Origin: Mycobacterium sp. OAS707
Lineage (GTDB): Bacteria > Actinomycetota > Actinomycetes > Mycobacteriales > Mycobacteriaceae
DNA: 64,000 nt
Assembly (NCBI RefSeq): GCF_014873705.1
Contig: NZ_JADBDS010000001.1
Location: 992,001-1,056,000, forward strand
Direction: 5' to 3'
Below the pieces are notes generated by a model, which was not told where the DNA came from, did no database searches, and was given only the letters and a program-made list of their open reading frames with translations. Shown one piece after another: positions 15,903-24,735 of this stretch. Both the position numbers and the translations under genes were made by a program. How positions within the stretch are numbered: position 1 is the first letter of the stretch; every line of letters begins with the position of its first letter.

Positions 15903-16640
15903 TTAGCGGGAGGCCTTCTTGCGCTCGATGTCGGCGAGCGCCGCGGCCAATTCGGCGCGTTGGGCCGCCGACGTCTCCCACGCCAACTGCCGGTTCTTGA
16001 CGACCTTCGCCGGCGCACCGACGGCGATCGAGAAATCGGGGATGTCGCCCTTGACCACCGCGTGCGAACCCAGCACGCAGCCGCGGCCGATCGTCGTGTT
16101 GCGCAGGATCGTGACCTTGGTGGCGATCCAGGTGTCCGGCCCGATCCGGACCGGGCCCTTGATGATGCCCTGGTCCTTGATGGGCACGTTGATGTCGTCC
16201 ATCTTGTGGTCGAAGTCGCAGACATAGACCCAGTCCGCCATCAGCACCGAATCACCAAGCTCGATGTCGAGGTAGGTGTTGATGACGTTGTCGCGGCCGA
16301 GCACGACCTTGTCGCCGAACCGCAGCGAGCCCTCGTGACAGCGGATCGTGTTCTTGTCGCCGATGTGCACCCAGCGACCGATCTCCATCGTCGCCAGCTC
16401 AGGCGTGCACTGGATTTCCACACCCTTGCCGAGGAACACCATGCCGCGGGTGATGACGTGCGGGTTGGCCAGCTTGAATTTCAGCAGGCGCCAGTAGCGC
16501 ACCAGATACCACGGCGTGTACGCCTTGTTCGCGATCACCCACTTCAACGAAGCGAGGGTCAGAAAGTTGGCCTGGCGCGGATCACGCAGCCGGGACCCCC
16601 GCCACCGCTTGTGTAGCGGCGCGCCCCACATCGTCGTCAT
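15903..16640 (-). CDS. Left-handed beta-helix acyltransferase of the MGLP cluster
   Basis: A 245-residue hexapeptide-repeat (LbH) acyltransferase. Repeats run from about residue 75 (VFLGKGVEIQ) to 215, including GDKVVLGRD, VLMADWVYV, RIGPDTWIATKVTI and GRGCVLGSHAVV. DFDHKMDD supplies the conserved histidine loop. It probably corresponds to Rv3034c, an acetyltransferase linked to MGLP acylation with short-chain acids. ATG 16640 (MTTMWGAP) is chosen; 16 further in-frame codons upstream have no support. The gene runs opposite to the upstream MGLP genes and is divergent from the PQQ-like lipoprotein gene. Confidence 0.88.
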   Translation of the reverse strand: MTTMWGAPLHKRWRGSRLRDPRQANFLTLASLKWVIANKAYTPWYLVRYWRLLKFKLANPHVITRGMVFLGKGVEIQCTPELATMEIGRWVHIGDKNTIRCHEGSLRFGDKVVLGRDNVINTYLDIELGDSVLMADWVYVCDFDHKMDDINVPIKDQGIIKGPVRIGPDTWIATKVTILRNTTIGRGCVLGSHAVVKGDIPDFSIAVGAPAKVVKNRQLAWETSAAQRAELAAALADIERKKASR

Positions 16641-16721
16641 GGCCGGAAAGCCTACGCGAGCGCTCGTACCGTCAACGGTTACCCTCACGTGGACCGAACG
16701 GTAGGAATGGGAAAGGATCCA

Positions 16722-18017
16722 GTGTTCCGGCGATTGATCGTGCTCACGTCAACGGCGCTGATCACGGGTGTACTTGCCGGGTGTGGCACCACCGATTCCT
16801 GGGTCGAGGCGCACGCGGCGGACGGCTGGCCCGCTCAGTACGGCAACGCGGCCAACAGCAGCTACACGACGGTCGGCGGTGCCGGCGCCCTGCGACTCGA
16901 GTGGCGACGTTCGGTGAAGGGCAACCTGGCCGCCCAGGTGGCGCTCGGGTCGGGCAGCTACCTGGCGATCAACGCACAGTCGGCGGGCGGATGCTCACTG
17001 ATGGTGTGGGAGACCGACAACAAGGCCAGACAGCGCTGGTGCACCCGGCTGTGGCAGGTGCCGGGAACCGGAAGCCCCCTGTCCAGTCCGCTTTTTGACG
17101 GTTTCGACAACCTCTACATCGGCCAGCCCGGCGCGATGCTGTCGTTCCCGCCCACCCAGTGGATTCGATGGCGTCAGCCGGTGATCGGAATGCCCACCAC
17201 GCCAAGGATTCTCGAGCCCGGTCAGCTGCTCGTAGTGACACACCTCGGCCAGGTGCTGGTGTTCGAAGCCCACAACGGTCGCGTCCTCGGCACGCTGGAT
17301 CTGGTCAGCGGTGTCAATCCGACCGACTCCAATCGGGGACTCGCCGATTGCCAACCCGCCCGGCGGGGTTGTCCGGTGGCCGCGGCGCCCGCGTTCTCAT
17401 CTGCCAACGGAATCGTCGTCGTGAATGTATGGCAACCCGACGCGCCCGCGCCGACGCTGGTCGGTCTTCGTTACCGTGCGGGCGATCCCCCCACCATCAC
17501 CCGCGAGTGGACAACCGACGCGGTGGGACAGGGCCCGATCTCCAGTCCCGTGCTGTCCGCCGACGGGTCGACCGTCTACGTCAACGGCCGTGACCAACGT
17601 CTGTGGGCAGTCAACTCGGCGGACGGCAAGCCGAAATGGTCGGTGCCGCTTGATTATCTGGCGCAGACGCCGCCGTCCGTGACGCCCGACGGCTTGATCG
17701 TGGCAGGCGGCGGGCCGGGCGCCAAGCTGATCGCGGTCCGCGACAAGGGCGATCACGCCGATGTGCTGTGGACCCGTGACGACGTCGCCCCACTGGCCAC
17801 GACCAGCCGGGCAGGTGACGGCATCGCCTACACCGTCGCCAAGGACGGCGAGAACGGCCAGGCGCTACTGGTGTTCGATCCGAACGACGGCCACACCGTG
17901 AACAACTATCCGCTGCCGCAGGCGACGGGCTGGCCGGTCGGAGTTTCCGTCGGCCACGACCGCCGCGTCGTCACCGCGACGAGCGACGGTCAGGTGTACG
18001 GCTTCGCACCCGAGTAG
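16722..18017 (+). CDS. Lipoprotein with PQQ-like beta-propeller repeats
   Basis: About 431 residues. A signal sequence FRRLIVLTSTALITGVLAGC ends in the lipobox LAGC, so it is anchored on the outer face of the membrane. The rest is a beta-propeller with recognisable PQQ-like blades: PAQYGNAANSSYT at the start, then ISSPVLSADGSTVYVNGRD and LWAVNSADGKPKWSV. No quinone-ligand set is evident, so it may be a structural or ligand-binding scaffold. GTG 16722 follows GAAAGGA by four bases; upstream starts at 16689 (GTG) and 16707 (ATG) are possible. Corresponds to Rv3035. A role alongside MGLP genes is suggested only by position. Confidence 0.82.
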   Translation: MFRRLIVLTSTALITGVLAGCGTTDSWVEAHAADGWPAQYGNAANSSYTTVGGAGALRLEWRRSVKGNLAAQVALGSGSYLAINAQSAGGCSLMVWETDNKARQRWCTRLWQVPGTGSPLSSPLFDGFDNLYIGQPGAMLSFPPTQWIRWRQPVIGMPTTPRILEPGQLLVVTHLGQVLVFEAHNGRVLGTLDLVSGVNPTDSNRGLADCQPARRGCPVAAAPAFSSANGIVVVNVWQPDAPAPTLVGLRYRAGDPPTITREWTTDAVGQGPISSPVLSADGSTVYVNGRDQRLWAVNSADGKPKWSVPLDYLAQTPPSVTPDGLIVAGGGPGAKLIAVRDKGDHADVLWTRDDVAPLATTSRAGDGIAYTVAKDGENGQALLVFDPNDGHTVNNYPLPQATGWPVGVSVGHDRRVVTATSDGQVYGFAPE

Positions 18018-18020
18018 GTA

Positions 18021-18704
18021 TTAGGCCAACAGCGCCGCGACCGTCGCGCGCGGCACCGTCGCCTCAACAGGACCCGCCGACTCCGGGAACAGCTCGCCCT
18101 GGCCGAAGAAGAACAGCAGCGAATCGTCTGTCAACGCGAAGTTCTGGTACTTGGCCGCATCGAGGCCGATCGCGGGCGGGATGCCGTCCATCAAACCCTG
18201 CTGCTTCTGCAGATACTGCTCGACGGCAGGAAAGATCACGTCGAGCGGCTTGGTGCCGGGCTTGAACAACGTGTCGAACGTGATCGGCGCCTTCTTGCCG
18301 ACGTCCCAATTGAACGACTTGTACCACGTCTGCGGGTGCGCACCGCCGACGTTCTGCCACATGGTGAGCACCACGCTCTGCGTACCGCCCGTCGGCGGAC
18401 CGGAGCGGTATCCGGTTCCCTTGGCGTCGAGTTCGTACGGCAGGTTGTATGACCCAGGCATCTCCGAGACGTTGACGAAGCCGTCGCGGGCCTGCGTCAG
18501 ATAGGCCGTCAGCGCCTGCTGGTCGGGATAGTCGTTGGGGAACGTGAGGTCCATCGTGTAGGTGGAGTTCGCGCTGTGGACCGTGCAGATGCCGTCAGGC
18601 CCGACGCTGCCGTTCAGATCGACACAGGCCGACTGCGCCGCGGCAGGCGCCGAGCAGGCCAGCAGACCGGCCACGAGAATCGCAGCCACCCTGAGAATGC
18701 GCAT
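18021..18704 (-). CDS. Secreted TB22.2-like protein (DUF3298/MPT64-related family)
   Basis: A 227-residue exported protein with a clear Sec signal peptide: RILRVAAILVAGLLACSA, cleaved near AAAQ at residue 24. The mature part has paired cysteines (ACVDL, GICTV) and a C-terminal region with FNWDVGKKAPITFDTLFKPG and FFFGQGELFP, resembling the RsiV/MPT64-type DUF3298 fold. By position it matches Rv3036c (TB22.2), which has been described as a secreted esterase-like antigen. I see no GxSxG, so an esterase activity is not supported by motif. It converges with the upstream lipoprotein gene with three bases between stops. Confidence 0.8.
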   Translation of the reverse strand: MRILRVAAILVAGLLACSAPAAAQSACVDLNGSVGPDGICTVHSANSTYTMDLTFPNDYPDQQALTAYLTQARDGFVNVSEMPGSYNLPYELDAKGTGYRSGPPTGGTQSVVLTMWQNVGGAHPQTWYKSFNWDVGKKAPITFDTLFKPGTKPLDVIFPAVEQYLQKQQGLMDGIPPAIGLDAAKYQNFALTDDSLLFFFGQGELFPESAGPVEATVPRATVAALLA

Positions 18705-18799
18705 CGTCGGACGTCCTCGCGAGCCGGCACCGGCTTCGGCACCGGCGCATTGATTCCAGGGTACGTGGCGTTTTCACCGCGCACGCGCGGAGCACGAAA

Positions 18800-20020
18800 T
18801 CATCGGGACGGGCGACAGATGAATGCCGTTGCCCGGCTTGCCGCCCCGGATCCGATGCGGGTGATGACGACCGAGACCGGTTGCGTTCCGCGCAGCCGCA
18901 GCCGGGTTCGCAACGCGTCGGGGTCGACGTCGACTCCGCGGACCAGGATCTCCACGGCGCCCACATCACGGGCCGAAAGCGCTTGGCGCAGTCGCCGTTC
19001 GCTGAAGCTGAGCTCCTCGAGAACTTCGAACCCACGCACGTTGTCGGGCAGCCGATCCCCCGAGAGGTAGGCGATCTCGGGGTCGAGCTGCCACAGCCCG
19101 TGCCTGGTGGCGTAATGCCGCACCAGACCTGCGCGCACCACAGCGCCGTCGGGGTCGACGATCCACCGTCCTGCGGGCGCCACCGGGCAGTCGTCCGGAT
19201 CGGCGTCGGTGACGACTTCGCCGGTGTCGAGCATCGTCGCCCTGCGGGTGACTTCACCGAGACCGCCCGACCACAGACAGGCCTCGCGCACACTGCCGGC
19301 CAGCGAGGTGACCTCGATCTCGCCGCGAAATCCGAGCCGCGCCAACTCGTCGAAAGCGATTCCGGGAGCGCACTTTACGACCAGATCGCGGTCCTGGTAC
19401 ACCTCGAGCAGGGCGTCAAGAGCTGGGGTGTAGTCAGCCGGGTTGAAGCGCCGCCGTCCCCCGCTGCGCCTGGCCGGATCGACGAGAACGACCGCGTCGC
19501 GAGTGACCGGCCGCAGCGCGTCGGCGCGACACAGGTCGACGCCAGGAACATTGTGCGCGGCCATCGCCAGTCGCACGGGATCGATATCGCTGCCGACAAC
19601 ATAGGACGCCCAATCCCGCAGCGCGGCAAGCTCGGTACCGATCGAACATGTCGCATCGTGCACGGTCAGCCCAGCCAACCGCCGCGCCCTATGCACTGCG
19701 ACCTGTTCGGCGGTCGCCTGCTGCAGCGCCTCATCGGTGAACAGCCACCCCGAGGCGTCGGCGAACTTGGCTGCGGCCCTTCGCCGCAACAGTGTGGTCT
19801 CCACCAGGACGGCGGCACGGTCACCGAATCGCTCACGCACCGCGGCAATGTCGGCAAGCCGCGACGCTTCGGTGAGCCGAAACTCGTTGACCTCGCTGAG
19901 ATCCCGTGCGCCCGCGTCGGAGTGCAGGTAAGCGACGGCTTCGATATCAAACGCTACGACGGCTTGACCCCGGTCACCATGACGTTGTAGTACCAGCTCT
20001 TCGGCACCACGCGGCGCCAC
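18800..20020 (-). CDS. THUMP-like class I SAM-dependent methyltransferase
   Basis: About 406 residues. The methyltransferase core has VHDATCSIGTELAALRDW as motif I, YVVGSDIDPVRLAMAAHNV as motif II and VLVDPARRSGGRRRF as motif IV. The C-terminal part resembles the THUMP-like domain found in this family. By position it matches Rv3037c, another methyltransferase gene of the MGLP locus. The start is unclear: conserved sequence begins near FRLTEASRLA, but no ATG/GTG/TTG lies between 20020 and 19840 in frame, so GTG 20020 is used, giving a 67-bp overlap with the upstream gene. The substrate could be glucan or RNA. Confidence 0.82.
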   Translation of the reverse strand: MAPRGAEELVLQRHGDRGQAVVAFDIEAVAYLHSDAGARDLSEVNEFRLTEASRLADIAAVRERFGDRAAVLVETTLLRRRAAAKFADASGWLFTDEALQQATAEQVAVHRARRLAGLTVHDATCSIGTELAALRDWASYVVGSDIDPVRLAMAAHNVPGVDLCRADALRPVTRDAVVLVDPARRSGGRRRFNPADYTPALDALLEVYQDRDLVVKCAPGIAFDELARLGFRGEIEVTSLAGSVREACLWSGGLGEVTRRATMLDTGEVVTDADPDDCPVAPAGRWIVDPDGAVVRAGLVRHYATRHGLWQLDPEIAYLSGDRLPDNVRGFEVLEELSFSERRLRQALSARDVGAVEILVRGVDVDPDALRTRLRLRGTQPVSVVITRIGSGAASRATAFICRPSR

Positions 20021-20922
20021 AGGTTGTGGTCGACCCAACTCAGCGTGATCCAGCTGTGGAACGCGAATTTGGCGTAGCCCCAACCCAATCGGCCGGGCGG
20101 CACAGCGGCTTCGAGCGTGCGCAGCGGCCAGCCGAGCATTGCCGCGGTGAACTCGGTCGTGGCGGTCGACACCTCAACCGCCCCGGCATTGCGGGCCATC
20201 CGCTCCAGATCGCCGGGATTGAAGGTGTGCAGATCGACGATCGCCTCCAGCGCTGCGGCGCGCGAGGACTCGTCGAGCTCCGCTTGCGGACGGCGCCAAC
20301 CGCCGAGCCCCGGGAGCTTGGTCACGTTCGTCACCGCCCGCCAGGTCAGCGTCGACAACGGGCGCGCGTAGTTCTCCCCCGCGTTCGTCGGCTCGCCGGC
20401 GAACACGAAGCGGCCGCCCGGCTTGAGCACCCGCACAACCTCGCGCAGTGACAGCTCGACGTCGGGGATGTGGTGCAGCACCGCGTGTCCGACCACGAGG
20501 TCGAAGGTGTTGTCCTCGTACGGGATGCCCTCGGCATCGGCGACGCGGCCGTCGATCTCCAGGCCCAAATTCTCGCCATTGCGCGTGGCCACCTTCACCA
20601 TGCCCGGCGACAGGTCGGTCACCGAGCCGCGCCGCGCAACGCCGGCCTGAATCAGGTTCAGCAGGAAGAACCCACTACCGCAGCCCAGCTCGAGCGCCCG
20701 GTCGTAGGGCAACTCGCGCAGCTCGTCGGCGGGCACGGTCGCGTCGAACAGATCGCGGGCGTAGTCGACGCAGCGCTTGTCGTAGCTGATCGACCACTTC
20801 TCGTCGTAGCTCTCGGCTTCCCAGTCGTGGTAGAGCACCTGCGCGAGCTTGGAGTCGTGGCGGGCCGCCTCTACCTCTTCCGCCGTAGCATGCGGGTTCG
20901 GCTTGGGGTCGGTACTCGTCAT
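19954..20922 (-). CDS. Class I SAM-dependent methyltransferase
   Basis: A 322-residue methyltransferase. Motif I is ALELGCGSGFFLLNL (about residues 77-91), followed by VTDLSPGMVKVA, then VVGHAVLHHIPD (motif IV) and LKPGGRFVFAGEP (motif V/VI). The start TSTDPKPNPHATAEEVE is charged and disordered, while the C-terminal region carries WRRVVPKSWYYNVMVTGVKP. The gene corresponds to Rv3038c and overlaps the start region of the THUMP-like methyltransferase gene. The substrate is unknown; a lipid or quinone precursor is plausible from the UbiE-like core but not shown. Confidence 0.88.
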   Translation of the reverse strand: MTSTDPKPNPHATAEEVEAARHDSKLAQVLYHDWEAESYDEKWSISYDKRCVDYARDLFDATVPADELRELPYDRALELGCGSGFFLLNLIQAGVARRGSVTDLSPGMVKVATRNGENLGLEIDGRVADAEGIPYEDNTFDLVVGHAVLHHIPDVELSLREVVRVLKPGGRFVFAGEPTNAGENYARPLSTLTWRAVTNVTKLPGLGGWRRPQAELDESSRAAALEAIVDLHTFNPGDLERMARNAGAVEVSTATTEFTAAMLGWPLRTLEAAVPPGRLGWGYAKFAFHSWITLSWVDHNLWRRVVPKSWYYNVMVTGVKPS

Positions 20923-20933
20923 AACAGGGCAGC

Positions 20934-21581
20934 CTAAACGTCGAAGGTTGCCTTGGCGGCAACCAGTGTCTGAGGTGAGTGGTTCAAGAAGCGCTTGGCC
21001 CAGGCCACCGCGGCGTCATAGACGCCGTCAGGCGCCACCATCTCGTCGATCAGGCCGAGCGCGAGTGCCTCCTTGGCGTCGACGAACCGCCCGGTGAAAA
21101 CCAGATCCTTGGCCTTGCTCTCACCGGCCGCGCGGGCCAGCCGGGCAGTGCCACCCTGCGGCACCCGCCCTGCCAGGATCTCTGTCGCGCCGAACTTCAC
21201 GTTGTCGCCGGCCACCCGCCAGTCCGCCGCCAGCGCCAGGTTCAGCCCGCCGCCGAGCGCGTAGCCGGTGATGGCTGCCACGGTCGGCTTGGGGACAGCG
21301 GCCAACGCGTCGACGGCATCACGACACACCCCCGCGGCGACCTCGGCCTCGGAGACGTTCAATGTGCTCAGCTCATGCATATCGTCTCCGGCGGAGAAGA
21401 TCTCGTGGCCGCCGAACACGATGACGGCGTGGATGTCATCTCGCCGACTGAGATCGCTTGCAGCAGAGGTGATTTCACGATAAAGCTGACGGGTCAGGCC
21501 ATTGCTGGGCGGTCGGGACAGCAGCAGCGTCGCGATGCCGGGCTGGTCATCGCTGGTGTGGATGGAGACGAATTCGTTCAT
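20934..21581 (-). CDS. echA17: Enoyl-CoA hydratase/isomerase family protein (EchA17-like)
   Basis: A 215-residue crotonase-fold protein, shorter than the usual 250-260 residues; the C-terminal helices that trimerise and close the active site are reduced. The oxyanion-hole sequences [11 protein letters not shown] and [11 protein letters not shown] are present. In the active-site region, the first catalytic Glu of hydratases (GGGxELA) is replaced by Asn114 (GGGLNLALA), while the second, Glu134 in FGATEILAG, is kept. That pattern fits isomerase or non-hydratase activity better than classical hydration. By position it corresponds to Rv3039c. The gene ends 12 bp before the upstream methyltransferase start, and its start overlaps the Nudix stop. 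Confidence 0.85.
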   Translation of the reverse strand: MNEFVSIHTSDDQPGIATLLLSRPPSNGLTRQLYREITSAASDLSRRDDIHAVIVFGGHEIFSAGDDMHELSTLNVSEAEVAAGVCRDAVDALAAVPKPTVAAITGYALGGGLNLALAADWRVAGDNVKFGATEILAGRVPQGGTARLARAAGESKAKDLVFTGRFVDAKEALALGLIDEMVAPDGVYDAAVAWAKRFLNHSPQTLVAAKATFDV

Positions 21582-22402
21582 GACTTCTCGACGTAGCCCT
21601 GGGGTGCGCGACGGTTGCGCGCAGCGTTGTAGCGGTCGCTGTTGAAGAACTCGATTTCCCAGTTGCCGGTGTCCTTGTTGGCGGCCAGGTGCGGCTCAAC
21701 GGCGACGATCTGACGTTGCACCGCAAGCACTTCGGCAACGGTGCGGCCGTTCAGCGAGTCCAACTGCGTCCAGGTCGGCGGCAGCAGGAACGTCTTGCCG
21801 TCGGCGAATTCGTCGAGTGCGGCCTGCGGCGTGGTCCAGAACGCGCGGTCGGTTTCGGTGTTGTCCCCGTCGGCGCGCTGTCCTTCCGGCAACGCCCCGA
21901 CAAAGAAATAGGTGTCGTAGCGTCGGGTGCGCTCTTCCTTCGGCGTCACCCAATTCGCCCACGGCCGCAACAGATCCGCGCGCAACACCAGCTTCTCCCG
22001 CTGCAGGAACTCCCCGAACGACAGCGAGCGGTCTTCCAGCGCCGCGCGCTGGTCGCGGTAAATCGACGCGTCGCCGACGATGCCGTCCGGGTCGTCGGCT
22101 GGTCCGGCGAACAACACACCGGACTCTTCGAACGTCTCGCGCGCGGCGGCGCACACGAGCGCCTCCGCGAGATCCGGTGCGACGCCGAACCGCTCGGCCC
22201 ACCAGCCGGGCTGCGGGCCGAACCACGCGATGTCGGCGTTGCGGTCGCGGTCGTCGACCCCGCCGCCGGGGAACACCATCACGCCCGCCACGAACTCCAT
22301 CGCGGAGTGGCGCCGCATCAGGAAGATTTCGATGCCCGGGCCCTTGTCGCGCACCAGCATCACCGTCGCCGCAGGCCGAGGCACCAATGGATGGTCAGTC
22401 AT
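21578..22402 (-). CDS. Nudix hydrolase
   Basis: A 274-residue Nudix-fold hydrolase of the larger (NUDT19/CoA-like) type. [19 protein letters not shown] precedes the Nudix box core, read here as [13 protein letters not shown], with the REx2EExG metal-binding glutamates intact; a long insert lies between them, as in NUDT19-like enzymes. The C-terminal part has [16 protein letters not shown], also typical. Such proteins often act on CoA derivatives, which would fit the adjacent crotonase-like gene. ATG 22402 overlaps the end of the ABC ATPase gene by 8 bp, and its stop overlaps the crotonase start by 4 bp. Corresponds to Rv3040c. Confidence 0.88.
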   Translation of the reverse strand: MTDHPLVPRPAATVMLVRDKGPGIEIFLMRRHSAMEFVAGVMVFPGGGVDDRDRNADIAWFGPQPGWWAERFGVAPDLAEALVCAAARETFEESGVLFAGPADDPDGIVGDASIYRDQRAALEDRSLSFGEFLQREKLVLRADLLRPWANWVTPKEERTRRYDTYFFVGALPEGQRADGDNTETDRAFWTTPQAALDEFADGKTFLLPPTWTQLDSLNGRTVAEVLAVQRQIVAVEPHLAANKDTGNWEIEFFNSDRYNAARNRRAPQGYVEKS

Positions 22403-23240
22403 TTCGCCTCCTGTGCGCGGCCCTGCTTCGCGTGCGACGGGCGAAGTAGCGTCCGTCCACCACCTCGAGGGCGATGGACTGCCCAAACGCCTTCGACAGA
22501 TTCTCGGACGTCAGCGTGTCCGTCAGCAGCCCGGAAGCCACGACCTTGCCCTCAGAAAGGATCATGCAGTGCGAGAACCCGCGCGGGATCTCCTCAACAT
22601 GGTGGGTCACCAGCACCAGCGCCGGAGAGTCGGGATCGCCTGCCAGATCCTCGAGCCGCGCCAGTAGCTCCTCCCGCCCACCGAGGTCGAGTCCGGCGGC
22701 GGGTTCGTCGAGCAGCAGCAGTTCGGGGTCGGTCATCATCGACCGGGCGATCAGCACCCGCTTGCGCTCACCTTCGGACAGCGTGCCGTAGGTGCGGTCG
22801 GCCAGATGCTCGGCGCCCACGCTCTCGAGCATGTCGATCGCCTGGATGTAGTCGACGTCTTCGTACGACTCGCGCCAGCGGCCCAGCACCGCGTAGCCGG
22901 CGGAGACGACGAGGTCGCGCACCAGCTCGCCATCGGGCACCCGCTGCGACAACGCCGAGCTGGAGAGGCCGACCCGCGAGCGCAGCTCCGACATGTCGAC
23001 GCGGCCGAGGCGCTCGCCCAGCACGTACGCCGTCCCAGACGACGGATGCTCCAGGGCGGCCGCGATCCGCAGCAGCGACGTCTTGCCTGCGCCGTTCGGC
23101 CCGATGACGACCCAGCGTTCGTCGAGTTCGACCGCCCAGGTGACGGGCCCGACCAGGGTCTGGCCGCCACGTCGCATAGAAACTTTGGCGAAGTCGATCA
23201 GCAGGTCGGGGTCGGCTGCATCTGCTTCGGCGTCGGCCAC
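22395..23240 (-). CDS. ABC-type ATPase without a linked permease
   Basis: A 281-residue ATP-binding cassette protein. Walker A is GPNGAGKTS, the signature is LSEGERKRV and Walker B is LLLLDEPAAGLDLGG, with the switch histidine in LVTHHVEEIP. Order and spacing are normal for one complete domain. There is no membrane component beside it, so it either pairs with a distant permease or acts as a soluble ModF/YlmA-like ATPase. The C-terminal tail [14 protein letters not shown] is strongly basic. GTG 23240 is chosen because upstream codons would run into the P-loop kinase gene. Corresponds to Rv3041c. Confidence 0.88.
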   Translation of the reverse strand: MADAEADAADPDLLIDFAKVSMRRGGQTLVGPVTWAVELDERWVVIGPNGAGKTSLLRIAAALEHPSSGTAYVLGERLGRVDMSELRSRVGLSSSALSQRVPDGELVRDLVVSAGYAVLGRWRESYEDVDYIQAIDMLESVGAEHLADRTYGTLSEGERKRVLIARSMMTDPELLLLDEPAAGLDLGGREELLARLEDLAGDPDSPALVLVTHHVEEIPRGFSHCMILSEGKVVASGLLTDTLTSENLSKAFGQSIALEVVDGRYFARRTRSRAAHRRRND

Positions 23241-23272
23241 CCGACCATCGTGCCGTACTCGACGGGTGTCGC

Positions 23273-23926
23273 TTACCCGAGGCCCCATCCTGCGGCGCCG
23301 TTGACGATGACGCGATCGGCCCTGCCTGCCGTGGCTGCCACCAATTCCGAGTTGGCTTGGTCGGTGGTCGCTACCCAGGCGCGGGCCTGCTGGGGCGACT
23401 TTCCGAACTGGATGTGACGCGCGACGAGGCGCTCCACCCGCGTGGCCTCCTCGCTCGCGACGAACCAGACGGCGTCCATGGCCCGGCGCGCCCGCGCCCA
23501 CTGCGGATCGTCGAGCAACAGATAGTTGCCCTCGGTGACGACCAGCCGTGCCGACGGCAGGACGACGAGCGCGGCCGCCAGCGGCTGTTCCAGCGTGCGG
23601 TCGAACCCCGGCACATACACCGGGGCGTCGATTTCGCGCCTTACCCGTTCGAGCAGATGTGCGTAGCCAGCCACGTCGAACGTGTCAGGCGCGCCTTTGC
23701 GGGCGCGGGCGCCGATGCGGTCGAGCTGGGCGTCGGCCAAGTGGAAGCCGTCCATCGGGATGTGGGCGACCCAGTCGTCGCCCTTGATTGCGCGGATGCG
23801 GCCGAGAAGCTCCTCGACGAGCGTCGACTTCCCGGCACCGGGGCTGCCCGCGATACCGAGGACCGCGCGCGCCGAATCAGACGCCAGCGCGATCGCGTCG
23901 CGAGCCAGCAGATCCGCTATCGCCAT
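23273..23926 (-). CDS. P-loop nucleoside/carbohydrate kinase-like protein (uridine kinase/FrcK type)
   Basis: A 217-residue P-loop kinase. Walker A is GIAGSPGAGKST at about residues 24-35, with IPMDGFHLAD following as the substrate-binding DGFH motif of uridine kinase, pantothenate kinase and fructose-linked kinases. VVTEGNYLLL is the family's Walker-B-like strand and ARHIQFGKSPQQARAWV the lid region. Members phosphorylate a nucleoside or sugar-like substrate, unknown here. It overlaps the 3' end of the YczE gene by 50 bp and is part of a block lying between the Rv3041c and Rv3042c equivalents, so it looks acquired or lost relative to M. tuberculosis. Confidence 0.82.
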   Translation of the reverse strand: MAIADLLARDAIALASDSARAVLGIAGSPGAGKSTLVEELLGRIRAIKGDDWVAHIPMDGFHLADAQLDRIGARARKGAPDTFDVAGYAHLLERVRREIDAPVYVPGFDRTLEQPLAAALVVLPSARLVVTEGNYLLLDDPQWARARRAMDAVWFVASEEATRVERLVARHIQFGKSPQQARAWVATTDQANSELVAATAGRADRVIVNGAAGWGLG

Positions 23927-24572
23927 CTGCTGAGTATTGCGCGCCCAAGTCGCTGGCCTCGGCGACGGAAGCCCAGCCGCTCACAGCGAGCACGCGCCTT
24001 GGCGTGATGCGCACGAACATTTGCACCAGCGGGCCGATGCCGAACGCGTACAGCACGGTGCCGACGCCGACGGTCCCGCCGAGGAGCCAGCCGACGCCCA
24101 GCACGGTGGCCTCGATCGACGTGCGGACCAGGCGCACCGAAAGGCCGGTGCGCACTACCAATCCGGTCATCAGGCCGTCGCGCGGTCCTGGCCCGAGCGC
24201 GGCGCCGATGTAGAGGACAGTGCTGAACGCGTTGAGCACGACCGCGCCCACCATCATCGCGATGCGTAGCGGAAGTGCCGTCGGCGTCGGCAGCAGCCAC
24301 AGCCCGGCGTCGACGGTGACCGCGATGACGATGACGTTGGCGATGGTGCCGATGCCCGGCCGGTTTCGCAGTGGGATCCATGCCAACAGCACCGCGACAC
24401 CGACCACAGCAGATGCGACACCGATGGTCATGCCGGTGTGCCGGGCGAGGCCTTGGTGGAAGACGTCCCACGGATCCAGGCCGAGCCCGGCCCGCACCAT
24501 CACCGCCATCGAGAAGCCGTAGCCGCACAGCCCAACCAGCAGGGCCAGGCCGCGCAGGGTGGCTTTACGCAT
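23877..24572 (-). CDS. YczE/YitT-type membrane protein
   Basis: A 231-residue integral membrane protein with about five hydrophobic segments: ALLVGLCGYGFSMAVMV, VASAVVGVAVLLAWI, VIVIAVTVDAGLWLL, AMMVGAVVLNAFSTVLYIG, and VGWLLGGTVGVGTVLYAFG. The start RKATLRGLALLVGLCGYGF and GLGLDPWDVFHQGLA are characteristic of YczE. It is divergent from a MocR regulator of the YczR type, a recurring pair in actinobacteria. Transport substrate is unknown; a link to PLP-related or amino compounds is suggested by the MocR partner. The stop lies 50 bp inside the downstream kinase gene. Confidence 0.85.
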   Translation of the reverse strand: MRKATLRGLALLVGLCGYGFSMAVMVRAGLGLDPWDVFHQGLARHTGMTIGVASAVVGVAVLLAWIPLRNRPGIGTIANVIVIAVTVDAGLWLLPTPTALPLRIAMMVGAVVLNAFSTVLYIGAALGPGPRDGLMTGLVVRTGLSVRLVRTSIEATVLGVGWLLGGTVGVGTVLYAFGIGPLVQMFVRITPRRVLAVSGWASVAEASDLGAQYSADGDSGSAGSRRDRAGV

Positions 24573-24717
24573 GGTGGGGAAAGCGGATCCGGATCAGTTC
24601 TAATTCCCGGCAGATGCGTTCGGCGTCGCGGTCAACGAACTCGGCCGGCATGGTTTCCGCCGGTTGGAAGAGCCGAGCCAGCGGCCGGGCCACTTTGGAT
24701 GTCCAATTCATGCTCAT
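24565..24717 (-). CDS. Small uncharacterised protein upstream of yczE
   Basis: A 50-residue frame, MSMNWTSKVARPLARLF, then AETMPAEFVDRDAERICREL and a basic end. It overlaps the yczE start by 8 bp, as expected of a translationally coupled upstream gene. It is amphipathic, with no signal peptide or membrane span. The ATG at 24717 is followed by another at 24711; neither has a strong ribosome binding site. The promoter for it would have to lie within the YczR operator region. I do not recognise the family. Confidence 0.4.
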   Translation of the reverse strand: MSMNWTSKVARPLARLFQPAETMPAEFVDRDAERICRELELIRIRFPHHA

Positions 24718-24735
24718 GACTCGATAATCCGACCG

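Noticed and set aside
18705..18799. Direct repeats of GGCACCGGC before the TB22.2-like gene.
   Set aside because: Short, GC-rich and common by chance in this DNA; no regulatory meaning could be supported.
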